Assembly: GCA_963573305.1 (NCBI GenBank)
Contig: OY754329.1
Coordinates: 19,311,200-19,375,199, forward strand
DNA: 64,000 nt
Origin: Pyrrhosoma nymphula
Lineage: Eukaryota > Arthropoda > Insecta > Odonata > Coenagrionidae
Direction of reading: 5' to 3'
The notes beneath the pieces are model-generated. The model worked only from the letters and a program-made list of their open reading frames with translations. It searched no databases and was not told the DNA's origin. Positions 47,825-59,819 of the stretch are shown piece after piece; the first letter of the stretch is position 1; the number at the start of each line of letters is the position of its first letter. Both the position numbers and the translations under genes were made by a program.

Positions 47825-48953
47825 CGTTCTAGTCTTTCAGCTAGGCGGAAAAACCAATTACTCTATTCCGAGTCTGCTGCCCAGGCTTTGCTCATATCAA
47901 GGAAAGTGGTCGTACCACCGATGGTGGAGTGGGGTGGTTCCCTTATTTTGACTTTATAATTTAGGGTAGGGCGCCAGGTGCATACACCGGATGCACCGCC
48001 AAAAAAAGTACGACACTCAATAGACAGGGAATTAAGATATTGGACAGACACTGGATTAGAATTAATGACATATATTACATATTCCAAGAAAGAAAATTTT
48101 AAGATTTTATAAACACGTGGCACAACTCAACACGCTGATTGTCTTTTTAAAGGTGGGTGGTCTTTTCTCTCTTGTAAAGCCCAATGGTCACATCCCAAAG
48201 CAAATGCGTCACTTGTCTTGGTAAGGATCATGCACTCGCACACAATACAAAAAATGAAATGACAAACTTCCGTCATATTAATGGTTGCGGGAAAGCACTT
48301 TTGGGAGAGGAGAACTCAAGCCCCTCTACGGCCACATGGTGTTCTCCATTAAATGAGATTTTAAAAAATCTACACCCGTGAATAAACCCTGCAAATAGAA
48401 ACATTACATGTCAAAGTAGGTAGAGGGACTGACTAGAGGACACCAATGGTGGGTCGACTCGACACTTACCGATAACGGGTAGAACGGGCACCTCGTGGGA
48501 CGATCTTTCAATGACGACTTAAGTACGGAAAAGACATAACGAGCTACTCCTGACGGAGGGGGGGAAGCGGGAGGAGGGGAAGGTGGCAAAAGTGAAAGCT
48601 TCCAGCTCCCGGGCCGCCAATCGCGGACAATTCTCGAACTAAAATGCTCGAACAGCTGATCGGGAGCACTGAAGTCGCGGTCTGAACCGTGGCAAACTGG
48701 CCGCAGGGGTCCTCGGGCATACTGATATCATGAGCACTCAGCAACGTGGAGAGCACTTCTGCACCAGACACTGAACTCCCAGCAGGTGGCTTCACTAGGG
48801 AAAAAGTGCTCATGAGGCGGAAAATATACACAAACATTCCAGTCTGGATGATCATTTGATCCACACCCACACCTCATCATACCAAAGAACCTCTGAAAAG
48901 TACACAGTAATAAAAATGAATTAATAAATTGAACCTTTCTCATAAAATTCTAA
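47825..48953. other. No gene I can assign
   Basis: A minus frame with a good donor (ATCG|GTAAGTGTC at about 48470) and a proline-rich stretch around 48550-48600 could be a host or TE exon, but no family is recognised. Confidence 0.25.
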
Positions 48954-49214
48954 TTACACTACCCAAACAGCGTATACCTCTAGTCCATCCTGATTCAGTG
49001 TGGATTTCTTTGGTACTCGGAAACCACACTGTTTCCAAGAAGAAGGAACTCCAGGGTGGTCTTTGTGGAAATATGTGCCACATCTCACACATTTTACTCT
49101 ACATCTTGACTTGTATTTGGGAAATTTGCATTTGGATGCAAAACTGTCATTATGAAATTCAGGAAGATGGCCAACCACGTCATAACGTACATCTCCAGAA
49201 AGAACTGGTACCAC
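48954..49214 (-). pseudogene. piggyBac-type C-terminal zinc-finger fragment
   Basis: A minus frame of 86 codons reads SGDVRYDVVGHLPE, then CKFPKYKSRCRVKCVRCGTYFHKDH. The DVRYD-x-xGH lead-in followed by paired Cys and a final CxxC...H is the cysteine-rich C-terminus of piggyBac-derived proteins. The catalytic domain is not nearby. It may be a stranded exon of a piggyBac-derived gene or a transposon tail. Confidence 0.5.
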
Positions 49215-49894
49215 TTCCCTCTGTTTTGCTGGGCCATCAGTATCTCCATCAAAGCTAGTACTGAGAATATTTATTGGATCAGTTAATGGCTTTCTTTTGG
49301 CCTGTTCATCAGTCTAGTCAAATTTTACGTCTAAACCAAAATTTTGGCAAGCCTTAGGCGATGCATCATAAGTGGCATTTGTTCATTTGAAGGAATTTTG
49401 GCCAATTTGCAACTGCGTATGTACAATGCCCAAGTTTTTTTTACTGTAACTAAGTCTACAAAATGGTTCAAGACGCGGGTTACTTATTTACCGGCCACCA
49501 TGAAACCAGAGGTCAACAGAGACGCTGCGCAGTCTTATCGACTGCGCAATACCGGCATGACGTTTAAACACTTGCCTGCAGCAACATCGAGGCAGGTGAA
49601 GATAATAGGTCCCATGGGATATTGGAAAGGAGACCAACTTGAAAACATCCATCCGTTCAAGTTGAAGATCCCCAGTTTGTGGGACGAGAGCATTCACCGG
49701 TGTCGACACTCGTGCGCGACTCTTCGAAGAAGAGAAGGAGAAGAAGAAATGGTGCTGTGGGGAGGGTGCCTACAACGTACTTCATCTCCCTCCACTCGAG
49801 GCGCCTTTCTTTTCCAATCCGACTTTCCTCCAACGAGCTCGTGCGTACGACCTCTTTGCCTTCTGTGCACTGGAAGTGACGGGGTTACCGCCAT
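49215..49894. other. Uncertain flank of the Helitron
   Basis: The plus strand keeps a broken frame (49344-49900) that may include the N-terminal Helitron region (LQLRMYNAQVFF at about 49405), but the match is weak. A CTGCGCAGTC/GACTGCGCAA inverted pair lies at about 49524-49548. Confidence 0.3.
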
Positions 49895-51963
49895 CTCTCC
49901 GGTCTTTCCTTCTTCAAGATCAAAAGGATGTACCACCAAGTGCACAGCCTGGACGCTCCGGGTCAGAAGTTCACGACCAGGAGCGGAGACGTCCAGGTCG
50001 TCAACCGCTGCCGACTTTACATCGACGACGGCGAGGAACGCTGGAATATTGCCCAGGGTAGATCTATGTGTCCCGACATGGTCCGCGAAATCGCAAGCCA
50101 TCTCGCGATAGTAAACCCTTACATTCGCAAATTGAGCGCCGAGCCCTCTGTCTACGCTAATCTGACCTTCGAGGTGACGAATAGATCAACACACGGCACT
50201 GTTCTCGGCCATAGGCAAAGAGGTATCGAAGTACACGCTGTGCTGAGCACGGATGACACTGCCTCCGGGCCCCCCAAACTGACCATATGGAAGAGGAGCG
50301 ATCAACGACCATCCTCCATCGATCTCTTGAGCCCTCTAATGGAACCTTTCCAATATCCCCTGATCTATCCTCAAGGCAATTTGGGATGGCACGTGGGAAT
50401 GTCCGATAATAACGGGAAGAAGATCTGATCTCCCAGTACAATTATTCGAGGTCTCTTCCTTTCTGAACCCCGCTTCTCTCACACCGACCGGCTTTCGCAG
50501 TGTTGGCAGGTCGAGATGTTTGCGAGGTATGAGGAAGAGCGCCTGCGATTCATCCGGTTTTCCCAAACGCGCTCTTCATCCCGGAACGCCATGAGGATAG
50601 TGCAACTGGACGAACTCCTCCTGGGAGGTCGAGCTCCTTTACAGGAGGCCCACGGTACATGAAGGTCCATTACGAAAACGCGATGGGCCTGGTGTCTTGA
50701 CGCATCGCCGACGTATTTCCTAACCTTCACGTACAGTGCGACCTGGGAGGAAAACAAGAAGGCTTACCCCCGTGGAACTGGACGCAGTGACCCAGCGACA
50801 GCGTGGTCTTCCAAATAAAACTCGGGGAACTCATCCGAGACCTTCGAAGCGGATCGATGTTCGGCCGAACGGTTTACTTCGTGCACGTAATCGAGATGCA
50901 GATGAGGGGCCTGCCTCACGCCCACATTGTATTCAAGATAGACGGCGAAGGTCCCGTTCAGGCGCAGGACATCGACTCAGTCATTCGCGCCGACATCCCA
51001 TCCGAGGCCGGAGGAAAGCTGAGGGAACTGGTGCTGAGGAACATGATCCATGGCCCTTGCGGCACCGATCATCGCACCGATTTCCCGTGCTGGGACTCTG
51101 CCAGGGGTTACTGCGCCAAGTTTTTCCCCAAGCCCGAGTGCCAGACCACTCACGTCGACGAAAGGGGATTCGTCCAGTACAGGCGGGACTACCGAAACCG
51201 AGGCGTCGTGCCATCTAGACGCCGACAAGTGACCGTGCATGACGGGTGGGTTGTCCCGTACAATCCCGCTCTGCTCCTGAAATACGAGGCCCACATTAAC
51301 TTGGAGCTCGCCTCGACGTGAAATACCTCTTCAAGTACCTGATGAAGGGCGGTTCTCTCCAGAACGTGACCGTCACTCCTATGGGTAAACAGGAGGACGA
51401 AGTGGAGCACTACGTCACCAAACACATGGTGGGTGCCAGCGACGCGTGCTGGAGTCTCTTGGACTTTACCATTTCCAAGTCCGAGCCCACCGTCGAGTGC
51501 CTCCCCGTACATCTCGAGGGCAAGCAGACCATCATTTGCCGCCCGGGAGAGGTTTCCGATGCGGCGGAGAGGTCGAGCTCCAAACTGTTAGTGTACTTCA
51601 ATCGTCCGCACGAAGAGTCTCGATGACGTGACGTACCAGTCATTTTACGAGAGGTTCATGGTGCACACGATGCGTCCTCGTGCTTCAGAAGTGCTTGCAC
51701 ATCCCGATGGCCGGCATTTTTTGACGCCCCGCCAGCGCGGAGAGAAGGTGTGTAGGCTGTTGTGGGTATCACCCAATCGAAGGGAACAGTACTACCTTCG
51801 CCTCCTCCTCATGTCGACTGCTTGCCGCGGATACGCGCATCTCTTGGAACTCGGCGGAGAGGGTTGTCGCACCTTCCAGGATGTCGCACGTTCCCGCATC
51901 GGATGTGTGGCTACGCTTCGGTCGGGACATGCGTCCGCAGAAGACGGAGTGACCCCAGGATGA
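49895..51963 (+). pseudogene. Helitron Rep (HUH) protein remnant, helicase missing
   Basis: In order: the leading segment YHQVHSLDAPGQKF; the Helitron-like N domain with MVREIASHLAIVNPYIRKLS and FQYPLIYPQGNLGWHVG (to about 50400); after a broken stretch, VHVIEMQMRGLPHAHIVF with the two-His HUH metal site (about 50885-50935) and MIHGPCG; then KYLFKYLMKGG (51318-51350) carrying the Rep tyrosine region; then QYYLRLLLMSTACRGYAHL. Frameshifts occur at about 50430-50790, 51320 and 51610. The helicase half is absent: similarity stops near 51963, where a different retroelement begins. High GC compared with the neighbourhood. Rep would nick and transfer single-stranded DNA in rolling-circle transposition. 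Confidence 0.87.
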
Positions 51964-52077
51964 CGGCCTTCTGCATGCGTGCAACTAGTGATTCCGCCTG
52001 TGCCAGGCAGGACGGAATGCACTTGATGTTATTTAGCAGCGAGCCCTTAACTCCACCGAGCATGAGGACCACCAGTT
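51964..52077. other. Junction between Helitron and R2-like fragment
   Basis: A short stretch in which the plus-strand Helitron frame has ended and the minus-strand R2-like frame has not yet closed. I see no target duplication. Confidence 0.4.
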
Positions 52078-52830
52078 TCACAGTGTGTCCAGGATACATC
52101 TGTCGAAGTTCGAAAAGCAGGTCCTGATATTTCGTTTTTCCACTTCTTTCGCACCCATGTTAGTTTCAGCCGGAGCAGAAAACTCAATAACGAACATGAA
52201 ATGTGTGAGGTGGTCGAGGAGAACGATATCAGGCTTGGTCGCCTCCAACTGCCTGGTGGTGGAAAAGGAGTAATTCCACCAGATTGTACATTTATCGTTC
52301 TCAACGACGGACTCGATATCTGCAGGGGCAAAGGGCAGCACAGGTGTTTCGTCGATGCCAAAATGATGTCGAAGGTGAAAATATAGCACCCGTAGGGCCG
52401 CGTTGTGTCGAGTTAAATACGCTGACTTGGCGTAATAGCTACAGCCTGAGAGGAGGTGACTCAACGTCTCCGGCTGGGCTCGGCACGCCCTACATCTCGT
52501 GTCCGCAACCTCCGCCTTGAATATAATGCGGCGGTACACGAGTGTGTTTATGACACCATCCTGGCACGCGAGGACAAAACCTTCGGTCTCGGACTTAAGA
52601 CCAGCGGAGCGTAAGAAGGCAAACGTCAGCACCTTCGATAACCCATGCTTTTCGATGTTTCGATAGAAACATCCATGCATGGGCTTATCGGTATGCGCCT
52701 GGAGCAAGACCTTCTGCTCGGCTTTTTTTATTTCGAGCTTGAGGACGTCTGCCTTCAATGACGAGATGATCGTGTCATTATCGCTTCCGTCGGATGACGG
52801 GTCGAAGTCGAGACCGGTTTCGTCCGATGC
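52078..52830 (-). pseudogene. R2/NeSL-like retrotransposon C-terminus with RLE endonuclease
   Basis: A minus frame open from about 52830 (no credible ATG) to 52078. A Lys-rich helix is followed by LKSETEGFVLACQDG, the CCHC knuckle CRACRAQPETLSHLLSGC (Cx2C...Hx4C), YLTRHNAALR, then the restriction-like endonuclease core with KPDIVLLD and FVIEFSAPAETN and a trailing EKRN. This order, knuckle then PD...E endonuclease, is that of R2-type LINEs that cut at a preferred site. The RT core is not found upstream; a 537-bp tandem array occupies that place. Only the last third of the protein is present, so the copy is dead. Confidence 0.8.
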
Positions 52831-52832
52831 CC

Positions 52833-54648
52833 TTGGTACAGTGTTGCAAAGATACTTTACGACAGATGCTCTCAGACCTGACTTGGACGTATCTTATTCG
52901 CTGCGAGATGGCTAGCAACCAGGCGTCTTGCAGCAGCATAACCGACGGCGTGCCTGAAGGGAATGACTGCATGCTCAGGGTAATGTCGCGCGGAATTGCC
53001 AACTCACTCGCCCCTTCGACCTGTAAGGGTATCTAGGTTGTACCCCAGGGATGCCCGCCATAAAAAGGAAGAATCGGGTTTTGCTAAAGTGGCCCATGCA
53101 ATGCAGGACGCTGTTCAACGCGTCGTTGCTGAGGCTAAAGTATAGTCCACCCGAGTGAATGACTTTCCTCAAATAGCCTCCACTAGGGGTCCCTAGCTGC
53201 GCAGTATGATCACTTGAAAGGTCGCAATCCACCGTGTATGGCAACGTGTGTATTCAAGCTAGCCTTTGGTGTAAATTCTTGCTTAATGCTCTTGCTAAGT
53301 AGAAATTCTGTACATTTAAGGCCAATGAAAAATCCGTCAGTGTAGATTACAATCATGATTTGGTACAGTGTTGCAAAGATACTTTACGACAGATGCTCTC
53401 AGACCTAACTTGGACGTATCTTATTCGCTGCGAGCTGGCTAGCAACCAGGCGTCTTGTAGCAGCATACTCGTAGGCTTGCCTGCGGGTGCTTGCAGAGAA
53501 TGACTGCATGCTCAGGGTAATGTCGCGCGGAATTGCCAACTCACTCGCCCCTTCGACCTGAAAGGGTATCTGGGTTGTACCCCAGGGATGCCCGCCATAA
53601 AAAGGATGAATCGGGTTTTGCTACAGTGGCCCATGCAATGCAGGACGCTGTTCAACGCGTCGTCGCTGAGGCTAAAGTATAGTCCACCCGAGTTAATGAC
53701 TTTCCTCAAATAGCCTCCACTAGGGGTCCCTAGCTGCGCAGTATGATCACTTGAAAGGTCGCAATCCACTGTGTATGGCAACGTGTGTATTCAAGCTAGA
53801 CTTTTGTGTAAATTCTTGCTTAATGCTCTTGCTAAGTAGAAATTCTGTACATTTAACGCCAATGAAAAATCCGTCAGTGTAGATTACAATCATGATTTAG
53901 TACAGTGTTGCAAAGATACTTTACGACAGATGCTCTCAGACCTAACTTGGACGTATCTTATTTGCTGCGAGCTGGCTAGCAACCAGGCGTCTTGTAGCAG
54001 CATACTCGTAGGCTTGCCTGCGGGTGCTTGCAGAGAATGACTGCATGCTCAGGGTAATGTCGCGCGGAATTGCCAACTCACTCGCCCCTTCGACCTGAAA
54101 GGGTATCTGGGTTGTACCCCAGGGATGCCCGCCATAAAAAGGATGAATCGGGTTTTGCTACAGTGGTCCATGCAATGCAGGACGCTGTTCAACGCGTCGT
54201 CGCTGAGGCTAAAGTATAGTCCACCCGAGTTAATGACTTTCCTCAAATAGCCTCCACTAGGGGTCCCTAGCTGCGCAGTATGATCACTTGAAAGGTCGCA
54301 ATCCACTGTGTATGGCAACGTGTGTATTCAAGCTAGACTTTTGTGTAAATTCTTGCTTAATGCTCTTGCTAAGTAGAAATTCTGCACATTTAAGGCCAGT
54401 GAAAAATCTGTCAGTGTAGATTACAATCATTATTATTTGGTACAGTTTTGCAATGATACTTTACGACAGATGCTTCCAGACCTAACTTGGTCGCATCTTA
54501 TTCGCTGTCAGCTGGCTAGCATCCAGGCGTATTGTAGCATCATATTCGTAGGCGTGCCTGCGGGTGCTTGCAGGGAATGACATTATGCTCAGGGTAATGT
54601 CGCGCGGAATTGCCAACTCACTCGCCCCTTCGACCTAAAAGGGTATCG
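52833..54648 (-). repeat. ~537-bp tandem array, 3.4 copies
   Basis: TTGGTACA plus the following GTGTTGCAAAGATACTTTAC begins units at 52833, 53360, 53897 (TTAGTACA) and 54437 (diverged), with spacings of 527, 537 and 540 bp; the last unit breaks off near 54648. Copies are nearly identical except the first and last. Each full unit keeps the same 89-codon minus frame (52975-53244, 53512-53781, 54049-54318) with a central MAGIPGVQPRYP. The first unit abuts the R2-like coding fragment. I do not recognise the peptide. Confidence 0.9.
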
Positions 54649-54937
54649 AGTAGTGATGGTCTTAACTGTGATTGTTTTGTCACCTCCTTAAAAGTGACTT
54701 CCGTTTCAGTAACTGTGATTATAAACCGTGATTGCGATCACTTTTTAGAAATGACACGGCATAGAAACGACAATCGCAATCACATTTTAGGAGACTGGCC
54801 ATGTCGGTACGTCAGCGTTCCAGTAAGTCCAACTGCACGATAAAAGAGAAAGACTTCGGTCAAGTGATAAAAATATATATTATAAAATAAATACTGTATA
54901 TTGTTTATTTTAAACTTTTGGAGAAAAATAGTTAACG

Positions 54938-55066
54938 TATATATATATATATATATATATATATTTCTTGGTAGAAAATCGCTCTCGGCGACGATGCACA
55001 TGCATACATAAAACAGTGATACACTAAACAAGGCGGTGAACTAGTGTATCACTGTTTTATTTATGC

Positions 55067-55113
<47 letters not shown>
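54938..55113. repeat. (TA)n microsatellites flanking a 28-bp hairpin
   Basis: TA runs at about 54938-54964 and 55068-55113 surround the inverted arms 54999-55026 and 55042-55069 (CATGCATACATAAAACAGTG and its reverse complement, 27 of 28 paired), with a 15-base loop. The whole could form a long cruciform. Confidence 0.85.
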
Positions 55114-55117
<4 letters not shown>

Positions 55118-55241
55118 TTCCAGGAGAATCACTCGGGTGATAAATATTCAATATGCCAAGAGGGTGGCCGATAAAAATATACACACGGAAAAAAGAACAC
55201 TTACAAATAAACACTTCCGATATTTCGGTGAGGATATTAGC

Positions 55242-55268
55242 TCCACCTTTCTCTAGGAGAAAGGTGGA
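55242..55268. repeat. Perfect 12-bp hairpin
   Basis: TCCACCTTTCTC, loop TAG, GAGAAAGGTGGA. No T-run follows, and its role is unknown. Confidence 0.75.
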
Positions 55269-55299
55269 CCCTTCTCTTCTTTCTGATTCCTACGTTCCG

Positions 55300-56311
55300 T
55301 GTGGGAATATGGTTCCGTGTGGGAATGGGCGGTAGGAAGAGCACTGGGGAGGGGGCAGTTAGGGGCGAACTCGTTAGCTGCATAGCCGCGACCCCCGACG
55401 AAGTCTCGTCGTGCGTCCAGGCGAGGGTGTTGGGCTCGGTCATCTCCCTCCGCCGTCGTCTCCCTCTTTTCGCGGAGCGTCGCTCTTTTATCCCCGTTGA
55501 CCCCGGGGCGTGGGTGGGGGTCAGGGATTTTCCGCCCAATCAGCCCAGATTCCCCTTAGTTCTGCTTCCCTTCATGCACTCTTTTCCCTCAAGTTTTTGA
55601 GTATGCCTTTTTCTTTTTTAGAAATTTTTGGCCACGTCGCTGGAAAAGGAGAGGGGGGGGGGGTCCGATGATAGAGATATCTCCCCCTGAGGAACACGTG
55701 GGGCTGGGCTTCCCTCTTCGGTTATGGGATGGGGAGGGGGAAGAGAAGGAGGGCACGGGACGATGGGTTTGTGGAGGCGTGCCGAGAGAAGAGGGATGAG
55801 TAGGAAGGGGTATCGGTGAAGAATATGGTCCCTCAGCGTTAAACAAGGGGGGGTCGAAGGAGGGGGGGGGTTCCCTTAACCTTCGCTCGTTAACACCCTA
55901 ATTACCTTGCTTGCTCTTCTTGTCCGGCCAGACTGGCGGGTCGTGGGAGGGATGGCTTAGGGTGTGAAGGATGGCGGGGGGGGGGGGGGGGTTGTCGATG
56001 GCTCGTGGCGAGGGTGAAAGGTTAGGGAAAGGTGACAAAGATTTTTCCAACACGACGGTCAAGCGGTCACGAAGCGACGGTCAAGGAGGGAGAATGGGAA
56101 AGTGCGAGGCAGAAGGAATATGTATTTTCCGATCGCGTACTTTTCGGCATTCAAACCAAGTGTCACGTATCAAAGTACTACCTTAATTAGGGTTAGTCTC
56201 ATCACTGACAAACTTAGATGGAACCATATTAAAGTGCTATTATGGGTAAACTTAACTCAGATAACTGCAAATGTGGATACCACTGCATGTAATTAAAAAA
56301 ATGATGCATAC
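55300..56311. other. GC-rich, G-run-rich DNA without a gene
   Basis: Plus-strand G runs of 7-14 bases occur at about 55656, 55847, 55862 and 55978-55991. Frames here are low-complexity. I find no third catalytic exon for the HARBI1-like gene to its right. Confidence 0.4.
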
Positions 56312-57602
56312 CCTGTAGCCAGTACTGCTCGCCACTTTCCCACACTTCCTTCATCTCCCTGTAAGCTGCTGAATGGCTCCAGATGTAGGAGTCATGTGTG
56401 CTGCCGGGGAATCGAGCAACACAATTTAAGATTTTAAGCTCAGAGTCACATTCCTGAAAAAATTGAATACGAGATTATCTATACATTCAGTTAAAATACC
56501 TGAAATCATTCATCACATCTTGACAACTTACTATCTGAGCATTGATAGAGTGATATGACTTCCTGTTGACATAAAGGTGTTCATGCTCCACTGATGATTT
56601 AATTGCCACATGTGTCCCATCAATAAATCCCAGCACTCCATGGAAGCCTGTAGTTTGGTAGTTTCTGTGGAGTGCAAGTGATTACAACATTTATGTCTAA
56701 CAAAGTTTTATTTCATTTCAGATTCATAAATTTCCTGATGAGGTCCTAATCAAATCAGATCGAAAAACCAAATTTAATGTTTTAATAATCATATAAGAAA
56801 TTCTAATAAAAAAATTTAATGAACCCTGAAACTGAAGTTATTAATTGCTCTACAACCCCCCTTTCGCTTACGAATAACAAAACAAGAGTGGTCTATCACA
56901 CTCTTGCAAGTGGACTAGTATTGGAGGTAATAGGTATGTTGTTTACTGATTTACAGACAATGTTTCAACTATAATAATGTTAAACATTGCTCATGAACCT
57001 TTCTACAGCTTTGATATGACTACTAATACAAGAAATGTTTACCATTAATGCCATTCAACTTATATTACTATAAAATGTTTGTTACAGGTAAAAATGTACT
57101 TACTTTTGAATGAGCTGTCTCCTCATTTTGGTTCATTGGGAAATAAATCCATTTCCCCAATATTGCTTGGCAATTTAATGCCTCAGTCACTTCCTCTATG
57201 CAATTGCTCACAGAGGCTTGACTGAGGCCAAGGTTGCTATCACTGCCAACTGCTTTTTGATAGCTCCCTTGCCCGAAGAAGTAAAGAGCACACAAGACCT
57301 GTAAAGAAATTCGAATGCATGTTGAATGAATGAATTTACATACTAGGTTAAATTTGCAAATATGTACCTTTAACTCGGTGGATATTGCTGTACTTCTCTG
57401 GGCTTGGAGCAAATGAGGCTGCAGCTCGGTTATAAGTCCATGCACCATGTCCTTATTTAACCGATACAAACCCTGAAAAACTTTTTGTCACAGAAAACGG
57501 GTCAGCCGCATCCCGCAACTGACATAGCCTGCGCTTATTCCTGAGGATCAACTCCCTTCGCCTTCGACGCCTCAGAATAGCCACAGCATCTATTTCATTC
57601 AT
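56312..57602 (-). pseudogene. HARBI1-like gene, intron-bearing, 3' end missing
   Basis: Minus-strand exons: 57602-57368 (starts MNEIDAVAILRRRRRREL), 57298-57104, about 56663-56532 and 56453-56312. Donors GTACAT, GTAAGT, GTAAGT and GTATGC and acceptors TTACAG, CCACAG and TTTCAG are visible. The peptide carries LYRLNKDMVHGLITELQPHL, FGQGSYQKAVGSDSNLGLSQ, then GFIDGTHVAIK (first Asp) and ARFPGSTHDSYIW (second Asp). A one-base frameshift lies near 57490 in an A-run, and exons 2 and 3 do not join in phase as I place them. No exon with the last catalytic residue follows. Either a decayed Harbinger transposon or a pseudogene of a domesticated HARBI1 gene. Confidence 0.75.
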
Positions 57603-59480
57603 CTTGAATCAGAATGTTTTTCCATCATAAACCACCGAAGAGTACTGTTATATTAGACAATTAATGGACTAATAAATGGTTAATTTTGATGCTAAATACA
57701 CCTAGATTCCTTATAGCAGCTGGTGTGTACAAAGCACATTTCTAAATATCTATTCTTAAATGTGGCTTTCTTTAAAACTTCCAATAAATGAACACTGGAA
57801 AGGTTCCTTAGGCTGGACTTTGAAATATTTAATGGCAATCCTACTGTTTAAGCCAAAATATAGATCAAAATGGTCTATCACAAAATAAACGGAATCACCT
57901 TTACTTCATTGTTTGAAAATTTTATTTCAGCAAAATAATCCATCGTATTTTCGCCATTAACTTCAATTCCATGCATTAGAAACAATTCTAAATTAAGAAA
58001 TGCAATATTTCGCTTCTTTGTGAACAAATCAGATGCTAAAACTAATAACAGCCGTAGAAATATCAACAACCCAACTAATGGTAAACAATGATAATAATGT
58101 CTGACAAACGCAAATAGCAATAAGCTCTTAACGAAAGTCCAAAGGAATGAAAAATAAGGTTTCGTGCACTCACCTTACGATGAATTCCAATCGCTAAGTA
58201 GCAAGAATATATGCAACAGCAAATATTCGTTCTCCACGTAATGGAGGAAGAAGCACGGTCTCCGACTTCCTGTGTAACAGTAAGCGATGATAATAAGATG
58301 GATGGATGATGAATAATATGATTTGATGGATATGAATGATATGTATGAAACAATAAAATAAGAAAGTTCTGAAAAGAACTGTGGAAACGTAAACGTTGGA
58401 AATTTGGAAAACCGTAGATAGCACAAAGCGTCTTAGCACGAAGCAGGAGAACAGCAAAGTCACTAAAAACTACGTGATGCACTGCGTTATTGTTTTTTCC
58501 CATAGTTCAATTCGCGTAGAGCGCGTATGGTATAGATCATCCAAAATCACGAAGTATTTGCATGACATTTCTACGATCACTTCAGTGTAAACAGCCGTAC
58601 ATTACCCCTTTCTGTATTTCTACAAAATTATTATATCCTATAAAACAGGGCATAAGCAAAATAATATTGTATGCTATGGATTCGTTAACAGTAAAACATA
58701 CGGTTAACATTTGCTGACATTAATGACTGTGTATACGAGCATTCGTATGTAGATTCTTTACATTGTTCTCTATGTCTGTTCACCACTCTTTCTTCCCTGT
58801 TATCTTAAAAAGTGATTAACTTTATATTTGCTTAAACTAACTTCTTCTTAGAGCGGGTGGTTGTTTGAGCACATAAAATATAAATATCCATCAACAGCAG
58901 ACGACTTTACTACAAGTAGGTAGGTGCTCAAAAAAGAGCAAATATACTACAACAAACCACTCACTTGGCATTTCTAAATATGTAACAGCACAAATCAACA
59001 TCTATACTTGCTGGAAATACACACCTCGTCACTGAAGGCCTAACTAATTAAATTAATAGCAATGTTTTGAAGAACGATCCTTTGCGAGTGCACATAATTT
59101 GCAGCTAATATAAAAACACGAGATACGTAATTAAAACTCTCATCGAACCTACCTGCTACAATTTTAAGTATCCCCACCACTATTATATATACTCCAGGGA
59201 GAAAATATGCTCATTTAACAGGAAAATAGAAGATGAGGTGAAGACACTTCCCAGATTCCGATCGGAAATACCACTTTCCGAGACACATAGGGCCGTCGGA
59301 ACCTTGGACCACGGAATCGTCGCCTGTCTTTCCGAAAAGTGTTTCTTGTTCTGAGTTTTATGTCCTCTGGTGCTGGTGGCTTGTTGCAGTCAAGTCGTTC
59401 TCCACGGTTTTCCCCGAATCTCCACCAACATCCATATATATACTCATATGCAAAGAAGATAAAAAAGTAAGTTAGTAACA
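57603..59480. other. No gene recognised
   Basis: AT-rich. Overlapping minus frames at 58075-58503 in three phases are low-complexity, with no family match I can make. Confidence 0.3.
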
Positions 59481-59819
59481 GTAAAAGGGTTAATAAAAGT
59501 TCAAATTGTTAAAAGGGATAAAATACATTAATTGACAAAGAAAAATGGTAAAAACAAAAAGGAACAAATAAATAAAATGAAAAATATATTTAAGAAATTC
59601 ACGCAATACATTAAAGGACCTGATGGTACCGGCAACTCTCCCGTATGCCTTACGATAAGAGGTATAAAAGGTATAAAATATCTGAGAATAAAAGCAGGTA
59701 TAATAAAAGGATATAAGCAATAGGTTATAGGTAAAAACGTATAAAACGTATGACACGGATAAAAAAGATATATGGGCTGCAAAACAATAGTGGAATCGAA
59801 TAAATAACATAAATAGAAA
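59481..59819. other. A-rich 3' flank of the LINE, no gene
   Basis: Runs such as GGTATAAAAGGTATAAAATAT lie here, possibly the LINE 3' untranslated region. No clear tail or duplication. Confidence 0.35.

Noticed and set aside
50977..51512. Minus-strand frames of 77-107 codons
   Set aside because: Shadows of the GC-rich plus-strand Helitron coding sequence.
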